Source: Planctomycetota bacterium (GTDB taxonomy: Bacteria; Planctomycetota; J058; JAJDCQ01). Taken from it: a stretch of 40,375 nucleotides of DNA. The stretch's first letter is position 1, and each line of letters begins with the position of its first letter. The notes beneath the pieces are model-generated. The model was not told the origin of the DNA. It ran no database searches and saw nothing but the letters and a program-made list of their open reading frames with translations. Positions 1 through 8,636 of this stretch are shown here, piece after piece. A program made the translations under genes and the position numbers. The DNA is taken from positions 1-40,375 of the forward strand of contig JAJDCQ010000120.1 of assembly GCA_029260755.1 (NCBI GenBank), written 5' to 3'.

Positions 1-5
1 GGCCG

Positions 6-89
6 CTGGGCAAGGACGCAGGGCCGAAATCGGCCGAGCTGGCCTGTTTTGGCCTGCGAGCGCCGATTTCGGCCCGAGGACGCAGCCCA
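6..89. repeat. Inverted repeat at the left edge
   Basis: A perfect 14-bp inverted repeat, GGGCCGAAATCGGC at 21-34 and its complement at 62-75, is flanked by a shorter outer pair, CTGGGC (6-11) with GCCCAG (84-89). A direct repeat AGGACGCAG occurs at 13-21 and 78-86. The whole could fold into a long hairpin around a T-run near 47-50. It lies downstream of the lipoprotein gene, so it could act as a terminator, or it could be the inner end of an element cut by the window edge. The rest of 1-165 shows no gene. Confidence 0.6.
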
Positions 90-165
90 GTGGGCTCGCA
101 GCCGACCGCAGCCGAGGCTCGTGAATAATGCGGGCTAGACCCCCGACACGCCGACGGCCGCGCGA

Positions 166-852
166 TCAGCGCGCGAGGGCTCCGTCCGACTCCATCTCCG
201 AGAACACGTCGTGGAGGAGCTCCAGGTAGATCCGCTCCTTCTTGATGGGCTCCTGATGGAAGGGCTGCAGGAAGATCAGGAACATCTGGACCCACGTCGT
301 CAGCGACGCGCTCCTCGCGTAGGTCTCGATCCGCTCTCCATCCGCGCCCTGGACCTCCACGCCGATCGAGAAGAACCGCGAGTAGGGAACCGGGACGAGC
401 GTCAGCGAGATGCTCGACGCGATGTATCCGAGGAAGTGCCGGATCGAGGAGTGCCTCCTCATGAAGTCGATCCGCACGACGAAGTCGCTCGCGGCGATCA
501 GCTCGTCTCTCCTCTCTCGCCTCTCCGGCTTGCTCACGTCCGAGGCGAACTCCGTGAACGTCGCGTAGCTCTCGATGTTGCTCAGCTCCGTGATCGCATC
601 CAGGAAGAGATCATCGAAGTCCCTGATGATCTCGCCCTCGCCGTCGAGCTTCGGGATCTGGTCGAGCCCCTCCGCCTGTCGGGCGTGCTTCAGGACGAAG
701 AGGACGCGGACCTTCGTCTCGGTCGGCCTCGCTCCCGGACTCCCTGGCGCGTCGAGCCTGCCCTCGATGTCCGATCGGGACGTGGCGCACCCCGATCCGA
801 GAACGAGCAGGAGCGCCGTGAGCGCCCAGGTGCCCGCCGACCTCTCCTTCAT
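166..852 (-). CDS. Predicted lipoprotein of unknown function
   Basis: The protein has 228 residues. The ATG at 852 was chosen over a longer upstream reading frame because it begins a clean lipoprotein signal: basic start MKERSAG, a hydrophobic run, then the lipobox GSGC with Cys22 as the lipidation site. A GGGAGAG ribosome-binding site lies just upstream. The mature part starts with a Gly/Pro/Ser-rich linker and has a mixed alpha/beta look. A moderately hydrophobic stretch (about residues 140-158) is followed by another near the C-terminus. I recognise no family or catalytic motif. It is likely anchored in the envelope. It is divergent from the methyltransferase at 1101, with 248 bases between the two starts, and that gap should hold both promoters. 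None is recognisable by eye. Confidence 0.75.
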   Translation of the reverse strand: MKERSAGTWALTALLLVLGSGCATSRSDIEGRLDAPGSPGARPTETKVRVLFVLKHARQAEGLDQIPKLDGEGEIIRDFDDLFLDAITELSNIESYATFTEFASDVSKPERRERRDELIAASDFVVRIDFMRRHSSIRHFLGYIASSISLTLVPVPYSRFFSIGVEVQGADGERIETYARSASLTTWVQMFLIFLQPFHQEPIKKERIYLELLHDVFSEMESDGALAR

Positions 853-1100
853 CGTTGCTCTCCCTGCGTCTCCCGGTCTCGATCGCCAGGGTAGCCCCGA
901 TCCCCGGCTTTCCGATGCGCAATGCTGCGAGGGGACTCGCTTCTCCTGAGTAAACGGCGTGTCCGGCGCCGGATCAGGGGGGCGTCGTCCCGAGCCGGGC
1001 GATCTGGCGGGGGCGGCCGGGTTCTGCCAGGATCGGGCCCGTCGTCGGGGGCCGCCCGGCGCCGGGTTCCCTCGCGAGACGACGGCGGGACGGCCGGGAC

Positions 1101-1982
1101 GTGACGAAGAGGAAGAGGACGAGGCGCGCCGGACCCGGAGCGGGCGACGCGAAGGCACGCCCGCTCCCCCACAAGCACGCCCTGTACGAGGCGTGCTTCG
1201 CCGGCGTCGTCGATGAGCTCGCCTTCGTCGAGGGGATCTACCGCCTGAAGCGCGGGCGGCTGCCGCGCCTCCTCCGTGAGGACTTCTGCGGGACCGCGCT
1301 CCTCGCCTGCGACTTCGTTCGCGGCGGCGCGGACCGGCGAGCGTGGGCCGTCGACCTCGATCTCCCGACGCTCGACTGGGGGCGCGAGCAGCACGTCGCG
1401 CGGCTCGGCGACGCGGCGTCGCGGGTGACGCTCCTGCACGCGGACGTCCTCGAGGTCGAGGCGCCTCCGGTCGATCTGATCGTCGCGCTCAGCTACTCCT
1501 ACTGGATCTTCAAGACGCGCGACCTCCTGCGCGCCTATTTCGAGAAGGCGCGCCGCGAGCTCGGCGCCGGCGGGATCTTCGTCCTCGACGCCTTCGGCGG
1601 CCTCGAGAGCATGGAGGTTCGCGAGGACGCCTACCTGGTCGAGGCGTCGACGGGCGCCGGCGGCGAGGCGGTGCCCGCGTTCACCTACTTCTGCGAGCAG
1701 GCGTCCTTCAACCCGGTCGACCACGTCGCGATGTGCCACATCCACTTCGGCGTTCCCGGGCACGACCGTCTGGAGCGGGCGTTCTCCTACGAGTGGCGGA
1801 TCTGGACCCTCCCCGAGCTCCGCGAGCTGCTCCTCGAGGTCGGGTTCGGCGCGGTCGAGGTCTACACCGCGGGCATGGACGACGGCGGACCCCCGCCGAG
1901 CTCGCCCGACGGCGTCCACGGCCTCCGCACCCGCTTCCACAACTACGCCGCCTGGAACGCCTACCTCGTCGCGATTCCCTGA
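1101..1982 (+). CDS. Class I SAM-dependent methyltransferase
   Basis: The protein has 293 residues and a GTG start. After a basic N-terminus comes a segment, LYEACFAGVVDELAFVEGIY, typical of a class I methyltransferase group that begins with a helix before the Rossmann core. Motif I is LREDFCGTALLACDF (about residues 58-72). It is followed by an acidic strand end at AVDLDLPTLDWGR (motif II region), a D-V-L pair in LLHADVLEV, and VDLIVALSYSYWIF as motif IV. The group is known to bind S-adenosylmethionine and transfer methyl groups, but the substrate cannot be read from sequence. No strong ribosome-binding site precedes the GTG, so the exact start is uncertain. It is probably soluble and cytoplasmic. 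The next gene follows after 145 bases and may be a separate unit. Confidence 0.85.
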   Translation: MTKRKRTRRAGPGAGDAKARPLPHKHALYEACFAGVVDELAFVEGIYRLKRGRLPRLLREDFCGTALLACDFVRGGADRRAWAVDLDLPTLDWGREQHVARLGDAASRVTLLHADVLEVEAPPVDLIVALSYSYWIFKTRDLLRAYFEKARRELGAGGIFVLDAFGGLESMEVREDAYLVEASTGAGGEAVPAFTYFCEQASFNPVDHVAMCHIHFGVPGHDRLERAFSYEWRIWTLPELRELLLEVGFGAVEVYTAGMDDGGPPPSSPDGVHGLRTRFHNYAAWNAYLVAIP

Positions 1983-2127
1983 CTCTTGACGGGCGCCCGC
2001 CGCGTCGTTTCTCTGGAAGGGTGCTCCCGACACCTTCGCGTCGGGAGCCCGTGTCCCCGAGCCCGTCCGCGCCAGATCCGGGCGAGCGAGTCCAGCCGGT
2101 CTCGCCGAAGGCGCCCCAGCGCGCTCC

Positions 2128-3264
2128 ATGTCCGATCCGAGACTTCGGCGGCTGATCGCCATCGACGCCGCCCGCATCATGTACGAGGGAACCGAGAAGG
2201 AGTACTTCACCGCCAAGCGCAAGGTCGCGCGCCGGCACGGGGTCAACGTTCGTCATCACCCGGACGACCTCCCCAGCAACCGCGAGATCCGCGACGAGAT
2301 CCTGCGCCTCGCCGAGGCGCTCGAGGGCGAGGGGCGCACCGAGCGCCTCGGGCGGATGCGCTGGGTCGCCCTCGAGGTCATGCGCCTGCTCGAGCCGTTC
2401 CGGCCGCGGCTGATCGGAAGCGTCTGCACCGGCCACATCCGATGCGGGAGCGACGTCGACGTGCACGTCTTCGCCGACGCGGTCGTCGAGGTCTCGCGCC
2501 TCCTCGGGTTCGCGCGGATCGAGCACGACGTCGAGCACAAGCGCGTCGTGAAGCACGGCGTCGTCCGCGAGTTCATCCACGTGCACGCGACGCTCGGCGG
2601 CTACGAGGTCGAGCTGACCGTCTACCCGGTCGCGAAGCTCGGATACCGCTTCCTGAGCTCGATCACCGGCGAGGAGATCGAGTCGGTCGGGATCGCCGAG
2701 CTCGAGGGGCTCCTCGCGCGCGAGCATCCCGACGAGCTCGAGCGGCCGCTGTCGTTCGAGGACGACGTCGAGGCCGAGGAGGCGCGCCGCTGGCGGCGGG
2801 TGCGCTTCGCCGCGCTCCTCCGGCCGCTCGAGGGGATCGACGGCGGGCGGTTTCATCCCGAGGGCTGTCAGCTCTACCACAGCCTCCAGGTCTTCGAGCT
2901 GGCCCGGACCGAGGCGCCCTGGGACCTCGAGCTCGCCGAGGCGGCGATCCTCCACGACGTCGGCAAGGCGATCGACCGGAGCGACCACGCGGCGCTCGGC
3001 GCCGAGGCGATCGACGACCTCGTGTCCGAGCGCGTCCGCTGGCTCGTCGCGCATCACATGGACGCGCTCGCCCTTCGCCAGGGCAAGCTCGGCCGGCGGC
3101 AGGCGGAGCGGCTGCGCGCGTCGCCGTGGTGGGACGACCTCGTGAGCCTGCGTGACTGGGACGACGCCGGGCGCGTCCCCGGCGCGAGCGTCCCGTCGCT
3201 CGACGAGGCGCTCGATCACCTCACCCTCTTCGCCGACGGGGACGAGCGCGGCGAGCTCTGGTGA
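2128..3264 (+). CDS. Nucleotidyltransferase-fold and HD-domain protein
   Basis: The protein has 378 residues and two enzyme-like halves. The N-terminal half carries a polymerase-beta-type nucleotidyltransferase signature: Gly-Ser at 97-98, then RCGSDVDVHVF with Asp109 and Asp111, and a third carboxylate candidate Glu162 in YEVELTVYP. The C-terminal half is an HD domain with His251, the HD pair in ILHDVGK (His276-Asp277) and downstream His309/His310. HD domains are usually metal-dependent phosphohydrolases. The order resembles bacterial CCA-adding enzymes, but the tRNA-recognition motifs of that family are not apparent, so a CCA role is not claimed. The substrate is unknown. The ATG at 2128 lacks a clear ribosome-binding site, but its N-terminus looks natural. 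A perfect hairpin abuts the stop codon. Confidence 0.8.
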   Translation: MSDPRLRRLIAIDAARIMYEGTEKEYFTAKRKVARRHGVNVRHHPDDLPSNREIRDEILRLAEALEGEGRTERLGRMRWVALEVMRLLEPFRPRLIGSVCTGHIRCGSDVDVHVFADAVVEVSRLLGFARIEHDVEHKRVVKHGVVREFIHVHATLGGYEVELTVYPVAKLGYRFLSSITGEEIESVGIAELEGLLAREHPDELERPLSFEDDVEAEEARRWRRVRFAALLRPLEGIDGGRFHPEGCQLYHSLQVFELARTEAPWDLELAEAAILHDVGKAIDRSDHAALGAEAIDDLVSERVRWLVAHHMDALALRQGKLGRRQAERLRASPWWDDLVSLRDWDDAGRVPGASVPSLDEALDHLTLFADGDERGELW

Positions 3265-3282
3265 GCCTCGCCGAAGAGGCTC
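3263..3282 (+). terminator. Hairpin at the end of the nucleotidyltransferase-HD gene
   Basis: A perfect 7-bp stem, GAGCCTC (3263-3269) and GAGGCTC (3276-3282) with loop GCCGAA, starts inside the stop codon. No T-run follows, so it is a transcript-end hairpin candidate rather than a proven Rho-independent terminator. It separates this gene from the ABC transporter unit downstream. Confidence 0.4.
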
Positions 3283-3442
3283 CCGCATCGTCGGCTGAGC
3301 TCCGTCCACGTAAAGTGATGGGGCGCGGCGGCTTCGCCCGCCCCGTCGCGGGCGGCTCGTCTTGCGCGCCGCCCGGCCCGACCCTACCATGGGCGCTTTC
3401 CGCCGCGGCTCCGCCGCCTCACCTGCGAAGCGCCCCCGCCCG

Positions 3443-4471
3443 ATGGAAGCCGTCGTCCAGACCCACGACCTCACCAAGCGCTTCCGCGGCGGTCGCATCG
3501 CCGTCGATGGGCTGAGCGTCTCGGTCCCGCGCGGCGCCGTCACCGGGCTCTGCGGGCCGAACGGGGCGGGCAAGACGACCACCCTTCGGTTGCTCCTCGG
3601 CCTGCTCCGGCCGACCGGCGGCCGGGTCGATCTCTTCGGCAAGGACGTCCGCGGCCGCGGCCGCCTCGACGTGCTCCGGCGGACCGGGGCGGTCGTCGAG
3701 GGGCCGGCGTTCTACCCCTACCTCTCGGGCGCGGACAACCTCCGCGTCCTCGCCGATGCCACCGGCGGCGTCGCCGCGAGCCGGATCGAGGAGGCGCTCG
3801 AAGAGGTCGGCCTCAAGGGGCGCGGCGGCGACCGGGCCGCCGCCTACAGCCACGGCATGAAGCAGCGCCTCGCGATCGCCGGCGCGCTCCTCGCCGAGCC
3901 CGAGCTCGTCATCCTCGACGAGCCGTTCGAGGGGCTCGACCCGCGCGGGATGGACGACCTCCGCGACATCATCCGCAAGCACGCGAAGGGGCACGGGACG
4001 ACGTTCCTCATCTCGACGCATCTACTCAACGAGGTCGAGGACGTCTGCGACCGCGTCATCGTGGTCGAGCGCGGTCGGCTCCTCGCCCAGGGCGCGCTCG
4101 CCGAGCTGCTCCACGAGGACGAGGCGCGGGTCGAGGTCGCCGCGGCGCCCCGGACCGAAGCCATCGCGGCGATCGAGGCGCTCGACTTCGCCCGGGTCGT
4201 CGATGCCGACGGGGATGATGCCGAGCTCCACGTCTTCGTCGAGAAGGGCGCGGAGGCGCGCCTCAACGCGGCGCTGGTCGAAGGCGGCATCGCGGTGAGC
4301 GCCCTCGTCCCGAGACCGCGTCGTCTCGCCACCCTGTTCCGGGAGCTGACCGGCGGCCGGAGCGCCGACCGCGACCCGGAGGAGGACGCGCCCGCGCCGC
4401 CTTCCCCCGAGGCGATCGTCGCCCCGGTCACGAGCCCGGCCACCAGCGCGGCCGACGGAGGCGCATCGTGA
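3443..4471 (+). CDS. ABC transporter ATP-binding protein
   Basis: The 342-residue protein is the nucleotide-binding subunit of an ABC exporter. Walker A is GPNGAGKT at 38-45. The signature is the YSHGMKQRLAIAGAL variant near 135-149, as in many ABC-2-type drug or gliding exporters. Walker B is ELVILDE with catalytic Glu160, followed by the D-loop region, and the switch His is at about 193 in STHLL. The usual Q-loop glutamine is replaced in VVEGPAFYPYLSG, a pattern common in BcrA-like ATPases. Residues after about 230 form a C-terminal extension ending in a Pro/Ala-rich tail. The ATG at 3443 was preferred over 3362 because the ABC fold begins directly after it. The last four bases overlap the permease start (GTGA), implying translational coupling and a two-gene transporter. 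The cargo is unknown. Confidence 0.93.
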   Translation: MEAVVQTHDLTKRFRGGRIAVDGLSVSVPRGAVTGLCGPNGAGKTTTLRLLLGLLRPTGGRVDLFGKDVRGRGRLDVLRRTGAVVEGPAFYPYLSGADNLRVLADATGGVAASRIEEALEEVGLKGRGGDRAAAYSHGMKQRLAIAGALLAEPELVILDEPFEGLDPRGMDDLRDIIRKHAKGHGTTFLISTHLLNEVEDVCDRVIVVERGRLLAQGALAELLHEDEARVEVAAAPRTEAIAAIEALDFARVVDADGDDAELHVFVEKGAEARLNAALVEGGIAVSALVPRPRRLATLFRELTGGRSADRDPEEDAPAPPSPEAIVAPVTSPATSAADGGAS

Positions 4472-5307
4472 TCGCGCGTTGCTTCCGGATGATGCGCGCC
4501 GAGCTCCGCAAGCTCCGCGCCCAGCGGTTCACCCTCGTCGGGCTCGTCATCTCGATGCTCGCCGCCCTCGCGGCCGCCCTGATCTACGCGACGATCGCCG
4601 ACAAGAGCGGCCCCGACAGCTCCGCCCCGCCGCCGAACTTCTTCGCCGCGTTCTCCTGGGGGCTCTGGATGGGGAGCTTCTTCGCCTCGTTCATCCTGGT
4701 CACGATCGGCGCGAGCTCGCTCTCGAGCGAGTTCTCCGAGGGGACGGCGCGGCTCGTGATGATCCGCCCCGTCCATCGATCCGAGCTCGTCCTCGGCAAG
4801 ACGCTCGCCCTCCTCGTCGTCGGGCTCGTCTTCGTCGTCGCCCTCGTCGCGGTGTCCGCCATCGCGGCCCGGATCAAGTGCGGCTGGGGTCCGGTCCTCG
4901 ACCCGGACTACGGCCTGAAGGGCGTCGTCACGTTCGGGACCGACGTGATGGTGCGCGACACCCTGAAGGCGTTCGTGATGGCGCTGCCGGCCATGTGCGT
5001 CCTCCCGCTCGTCGGCATGTGCATCGGCTCCTTCATCGACCACCCCGGGTTCGCGGTCGGCGCGGCCGTCGGCGGCCACTTCGGCCAGCAGATGGGCGCC
5101 GGGATCTTCCCCCGGATGAGCTACCACTGGCTGGAGGCGAGCATGCGGCGCGCCTTCGAGGTGCTCGACGGCAAGGCGCACGCCCTCAACGACGCGAACT
5201 TCCGCGGCGGCGAGGCGCTGAGCGCGCTCATCGTCACCCTCTTCATCGCGTTGCTCGTGACCTCGATCACGACGGTCCGCGTCTCGACCCGCGAGGTGCA
5301 CGCGTGA
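4468..5307 (+). CDS. ABC-2-type transporter permease
   Basis: The 279-residue integral membrane protein is the partner of the ATPase it overlaps by 4 bases. It starts with a basic cytoplasmic N-terminus (MIARCFRMMRAELRKLRAQR), then a first membrane helix at about 22-43. The segment SEFSEGTARLVMIRPVHRSE (about 89-108) followed by LVLGK matches the ABC-2 family pattern of Glu, Gly-Thr, Pro-Arg and Gly-Lys between helices two and three. Further hydrophobic segments lie near 60-85, 115-138, 172-195 and 252-272, giving five or six helices. It would form the membrane channel of the exporter. It uses a GTG start at 4468, and its stop overlaps the GTG start of the next gene by 4 bases, so the secreted FG-GAP proteins are probably co-transcribed with it. 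Whether they are its cargo is unknown. Confidence 0.9.
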   Translation: MIARCFRMMRAELRKLRAQRFTLVGLVISMLAALAAALIYATIADKSGPDSSAPPPNFFAAFSWGLWMGSFFASFILVTIGASSLSSEFSEGTARLVMIRPVHRSELVLGKTLALLVVGLVFVVALVAVSAIAARIKCGWGPVLDPDYGLKGVVTFGTDVMVRDTLKAFVMALPAMCVLPLVGMCIGSFIDHPGFAVGAAVGGHFGQQMGAGIFPRMSYHWLEASMRRAFEVLDGKAHALNDANFRGGEALSALIVTLFIALLVTSITTVRVSTREVHA

Positions 5308-6968
5308 GCTCCGCCCACCTGCGAGCTCGCCGGCGCGTCGTCGCCGCGGCCCTGCTCGTCGCGGGGCTCGGCCTCGCCGTCGCGAGCGGCGCCCGCGGCG
5401 GCGCGGCCGGCTCCTCGCTCCGAATCCTCGAGCTCGAGCTGCCCGGGCGCGTCCTCGATGCGACCACCGCCGAGCTCGACGGGGACGGGCGGCGCGACCT
5501 CGTCGTGACCTGGGTGCCCGAGGGGCCCGTCGTCGGCGGCGCGCCGCGGGCGCGGCGGATCTCGATCTTCCACGGTCGCGGCGGGAAGGACCCGTGGGCG
5601 GCCGAGGCGGACACGACGGTCGCCGCGGCGATCCCGACGGTCACCCTCAGCGTCGGCGACGTCGTCCCGCCCAGGGGCGACGACCTCGTCCTGCTCCGGC
5701 CCGACGGCGTCGAGCTCCTCCCGGTGCCGAGGAAGAAGGGCGGCGGCGGCGCCGCGTCCCGCCCGCGCCAGCTCGTCGGCGAGGGGACCTTCTTCACGTT
5801 CTCGTCGGACAACGCGTTCGATGTCTGGCCGCTCATCCACGATCTGGACGGCGACGGCGCGGCGGAGCTGCTCGTCCCGACGACGAAGGGCTGGGCGATC
5901 TGGGGACGGGACGCCACCGAGCCGACCCGGCTCGTCTCCCGCGGCATCATCCGCGTCGAGCCCGAGGAGCGGTTCGCCCCCCACTTCGAGCAGCGATTCC
6001 TCGGTCGGCTCATCACGCGCGTCGCCCGGCTGAGCCACGCCGTCCCCGCCGACCTCGATGGCGACGGTCGGCTCGACCTGTTCTCGACCGACGACCGCGG
6101 GCTGCTCGTCTTCAAGCAGCGCCGCGACGGCACGTTCCCGAAGGAGCCCGACCTGATCGCGAAGCTGCCCGAGCCCGAGGGCGGCGGCGGCGGCGGTGGT
6201 GCGGGCGGCGCGCCGGGCAGCGGCGGCTCGGAGAAGAAGGTCGAGAGCACGCGCCTCGACCTCGAGGACATCGACGGCGACGGCTACCTCGACCTCCTCG
6301 CGGCCCGCACCGGCGGCACGATCGGCGTCTTCTCGAGCATCGGGACCCGCTTCCTCGTCTTCCGCGGACGGCCGCGCGTCGGCTTCAACCTCGACCGCCC
6401 CGACCGGATCATCTCGGTGCGCGGGCTCTCCATGAACCCGGTCCTGGCCGACTGCGACGGCGACGGCAAGCGCGACCTCGTCGTCAGCTCGCTCCGGACC
6501 GACATGCTGAGCAACATCAAGAAGGCGATCGTCAGCTCGGTCACGATCACCTACCTCGTCTACCGCGGCACCGGCGACGGCCGGAGCTTCGAGGACGCCC
6601 CGTTCTTCGAGCGCGACGTCGACCTCGACCTCGACAGCCTCGACGCCGGCGGGGCGGCGCCGCTCGTCTTCTTCGACGGCGACTTCGACGGCGACGGCAA
6701 GCGCGACCTCCTCGAGGTCACCGTCCCGAGCGGGCTGTCGTGGACGCCGCTCGAGGTGGACAGCGGCTGGTTCGGCCTCGGGACGCCGACGCTCGAGCCC
6801 GACGCGGACCGGCGGCTCGAGGTCGAGGTGACCGTCTCGACCGACGTCCGGATCGAGGACGTGACCGGCGACGGGCGCGACGACGTCCTCCTGCTCTACC
6901 CGCGGCGGGACGACCCCGAGCGGACGCGGGTGCGGGCGGTCTTCAGCCCGCAGGGGTCGTCCCGATGA
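5304..6968 (+). CDS. Secreted FG-GAP/VCBS repeat protein, pair 1 member A
   Basis: The protein has 554 residues from a GTG overlapping the permease stop. The N-terminus is a classical signal peptide (RARRRVVAAALLVAGLGLAV then small residues), so it is exported. The mature part contains about seven FG-GAP-type loops with the Asp pattern of EF-hand-like calcium sites, such as ELDGDGRRDLV, DLDGDGAAELLV, DIDGDGYLDLL and DFDGDGKRDLL. This is the layout of a beta-propeller of the integrin-alpha/VCBS type. A Gly-rich insert, GGGGGGGAGGAPGSGGSEKK, sits near residues 293-312. FG-GAP proteins are usually extracellular and bind calcium or partners. No enzyme motif is seen. It is paralogous to the genes at 6965, 36285 and 38045. 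Its ATGA overlap with the next gene suggests the two products are made together. Confidence 0.88.
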   Translation: MSSAHLRARRRVVAAALLVAGLGLAVASGARGGAAGSSLRILELELPGRVLDATTAELDGDGRRDLVVTWVPEGPVVGGAPRARRISIFHGRGGKDPWAAEADTTVAAAIPTVTLSVGDVVPPRGDDLVLLRPDGVELLPVPRKKGGGGAASRPRQLVGEGTFFTFSSDNAFDVWPLIHDLDGDGAAELLVPTTKGWAIWGRDATEPTRLVSRGIIRVEPEERFAPHFEQRFLGRLITRVARLSHAVPADLDGDGRLDLFSTDDRGLLVFKQRRDGTFPKEPDLIAKLPEPEGGGGGGGAGGAPGSGGSEKKVESTRLDLEDIDGDGYLDLLAARTGGTIGVFSSIGTRFLVFRGRPRVGFNLDRPDRIISVRGLSMNPVLADCDGDGKRDLVVSSLRTDMLSNIKKAIVSSVTITYLVYRGTGDGRSFEDAPFFERDVDLDLDSLDAGGAAPLVFFDGDFDGDGKRDLLEVTVPSGLSWTPLEVDSGWFGLGTPTLEPDADRRLEVEVTVSTDVRIEDVTGDGRDDVLLLYPRRDDPERTRVRAVFSPQGSSR

Positions 6969-8554
6969 CCGCGCGAGCTCCGAGCACGAGGCGCGTCGCC
7001 GCCGCCCTCGGGGGCGGCCTCCTCGCCGCGGCGCTCGCCCTCTGGGCCGGCCTCTTCGCCGCCCCGCGCCCGGCGTGGAGCGGTCCGTCGCCGCACTTCG
7101 CGTCGGTCAGCCTCGAGGTCGACGGGCCGATCACCGAGGCGGTCGACCGCGACGTCGACGGCGACGGCCTCGCCGACCTCATCCTCGTCTCCGGCCGCAA
7201 GGTGCGCGTCCACCGTCATCACGGCGAGGGCGTGCCGTTCCTCGAGCGCCCCGAGCAGAGCTTCCGGTTCGACCGGCGGGCGATCGTCTTCGACGTCGCC
7301 GACCTCGACCGCGACGGGAGCGCGGAGCTCGTCACGATCGCCGAGGACGGCGTCTTCTATCACGCCTGGCAGGGGCGACCCGACGGCGGGGGCGCGTTCT
7401 CGCTCCGGCGCCCGCGCCTGGTCCCCGGCGAGGCGGCGGGCGTCCTCGAGCGTCCGACCCGCGACGAGGTGCGCTGGAAGGATCTCGTCCGCGACCTCGA
7501 CGGCGACGGCGCCGAGGACCTCCTCCTCCCCGGCCTCGCGGGCTACGACCTCTGGCGCAACGAGGCGACCTCCGAGATCGGGCTGGCCGGCCCGTCGGTG
7601 CTCCCCGTCCCGCTCGGCGCGTCGGTCCGGATCGGCTCGCCGCGGCCATCGAGCCGGATCACCCACACCTACTGGTATCCCGAGCCGGTCTCGGGCGACC
7701 TCTCGGGCGGCGGCGAGCACGAGGTGATCGTCGCGCACGATGACTCCGTCCTCGTCTACGGCATCGACGCGGAGACGCGCGCGGCGCGGCTCGCCTTCGA
7801 GATCGACCTCTCGTCGGTGCGCCGCGTCGGCGGCGAGAAGAAGGGGCTCTTCGATCTCGACCGGAGCCTGCCGACCCGGATCGTCGACGTCGATGCCGAC
7901 GGCGTCCTCGACGTGGTCACGACCCACCTCGGCGAAGGCGTCACGACGATCTACCGGGGCGGGCGCGGGCGCGATGCGTCGGCGTACGAGACGCCCGACC
8001 ACATCGTGCGCAGCGGCGGGATCAGCTTCTACACCGACTTCCGCGACGTCGACGGCGATGGACGGACCGACCTCCTCCTCGCGCGGACGGCCCAGATCGG
8101 CGCGCTTCGAATCCTGAGCGTCCTGCTGACGCGCGAGGTGACCGTCGACGCGCTCGTCTTCTACGGACGTCCCGACGGGAGCTGGCCGACCGAGCCCGAC
8201 GGCGTCCGCGAGGTGACGATCCCGCTCCTGATCCGGAGTCGGAGCGGGCAGAACGAGGGGATCAAGTTCGGCGCCGACGTGGTGGTCACGCTCCACGGCG
8301 ACCACGACGGCGACGGTCGCCTGGACCTGGTCACGAAGGTCGCGCCCGACCGGCTCGGCATCTTCCGGATGGGGCCGAACCGCAAGACGTCGAAGACGCC
8401 GTGGACGACCGTCCCGATCCCGAGCACCGAGGGATACCGCTTCGTCGAGGCGAAGGTGGTCGATCTCGACGGAGACCCTCGTTCGGACCTCCTTCTGCGT
8501 TACTACTCGTGGGACCAGGATGCCGATCGGCTCGTGGCGGTGGTGTCGCGATGA
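6965..8554 (+). CDS. Secreted FG-GAP/VCBS repeat protein, pair 1 member B
   Basis: The protein has 529 residues. Its ATG overlaps the stop of the preceding paralogue (ATGA at 6965-6968). The N-terminus MTARAPSTRRVAAALGG leads into a hydrophobic stretch, forming a signal peptide. About seven Asp-rich FG-GAP loops follow, for example DVDGDGLADLI, DLDRDGSAELV, DLDGDGAEDLL, DVDADGVLDVV and DHDGDGRLDLV, spaced as propeller blades. One loop near the end, DLDGDPRSDLL, has Pro in place of Gly. It ends in the stop shared with a downstream ATG (ATGATG). It has the same architecture as the other three FG-GAP genes, including a hydrophobic stretch in the second half (ILSVLLTREVTVDALVFYG). Its likely role is an extracellular or periplasmic calcium-dependent binding or structural protein. 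The function is not known. Confidence 0.87.
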   Translation: MTARAPSTRRVAAALGGGLLAAALALWAGLFAAPRPAWSGPSPHFASVSLEVDGPITEAVDRDVDGDGLADLILVSGRKVRVHRHHGEGVPFLERPEQSFRFDRRAIVFDVADLDRDGSAELVTIAEDGVFYHAWQGRPDGGGAFSLRRPRLVPGEAAGVLERPTRDEVRWKDLVRDLDGDGAEDLLLPGLAGYDLWRNEATSEIGLAGPSVLPVPLGASVRIGSPRPSSRITHTYWYPEPVSGDLSGGGEHEVIVAHDDSVLVYGIDAETRAARLAFEIDLSSVRRVGGEKKGLFDLDRSLPTRIVDVDADGVLDVVTTHLGEGVTTIYRGGRGRDASAYETPDHIVRSGGISFYTDFRDVDGDGRTDLLLARTAQIGALRILSVLLTREVTVDALVFYGRPDGSWPTEPDGVREVTIPLLIRSRSGQNEGIKFGADVVVTLHGDHDGDGRLDLVTKVAPDRLGIFRMGPNRKTSKTPWTTVPIPSTEGYRFVEAKVVDLDGDPRSDLLLRYYSWDQDADRLVAVVSR

Positions 8555-8624
8555 TGGACCGAGCGTTTCATTGCTGCGCCCCATCTGAGGCGTCTCGGAA
8601 CGGATGCCGCGCTGCGGCGTGCCC

Positions 8625-8629
8625 GGAGG
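8625..8629 (+). promoter_or_regulatory. Ribosome-binding site favouring a TTG start
   Basis: GGAGG sits 7 bases before TTG at 8637. The alternative ATG at 8604 has no such site. This favours the TTG as the real start of the small membrane protein. Confidence 0.5.
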
Positions 8630-8636
8630 CGACGGC

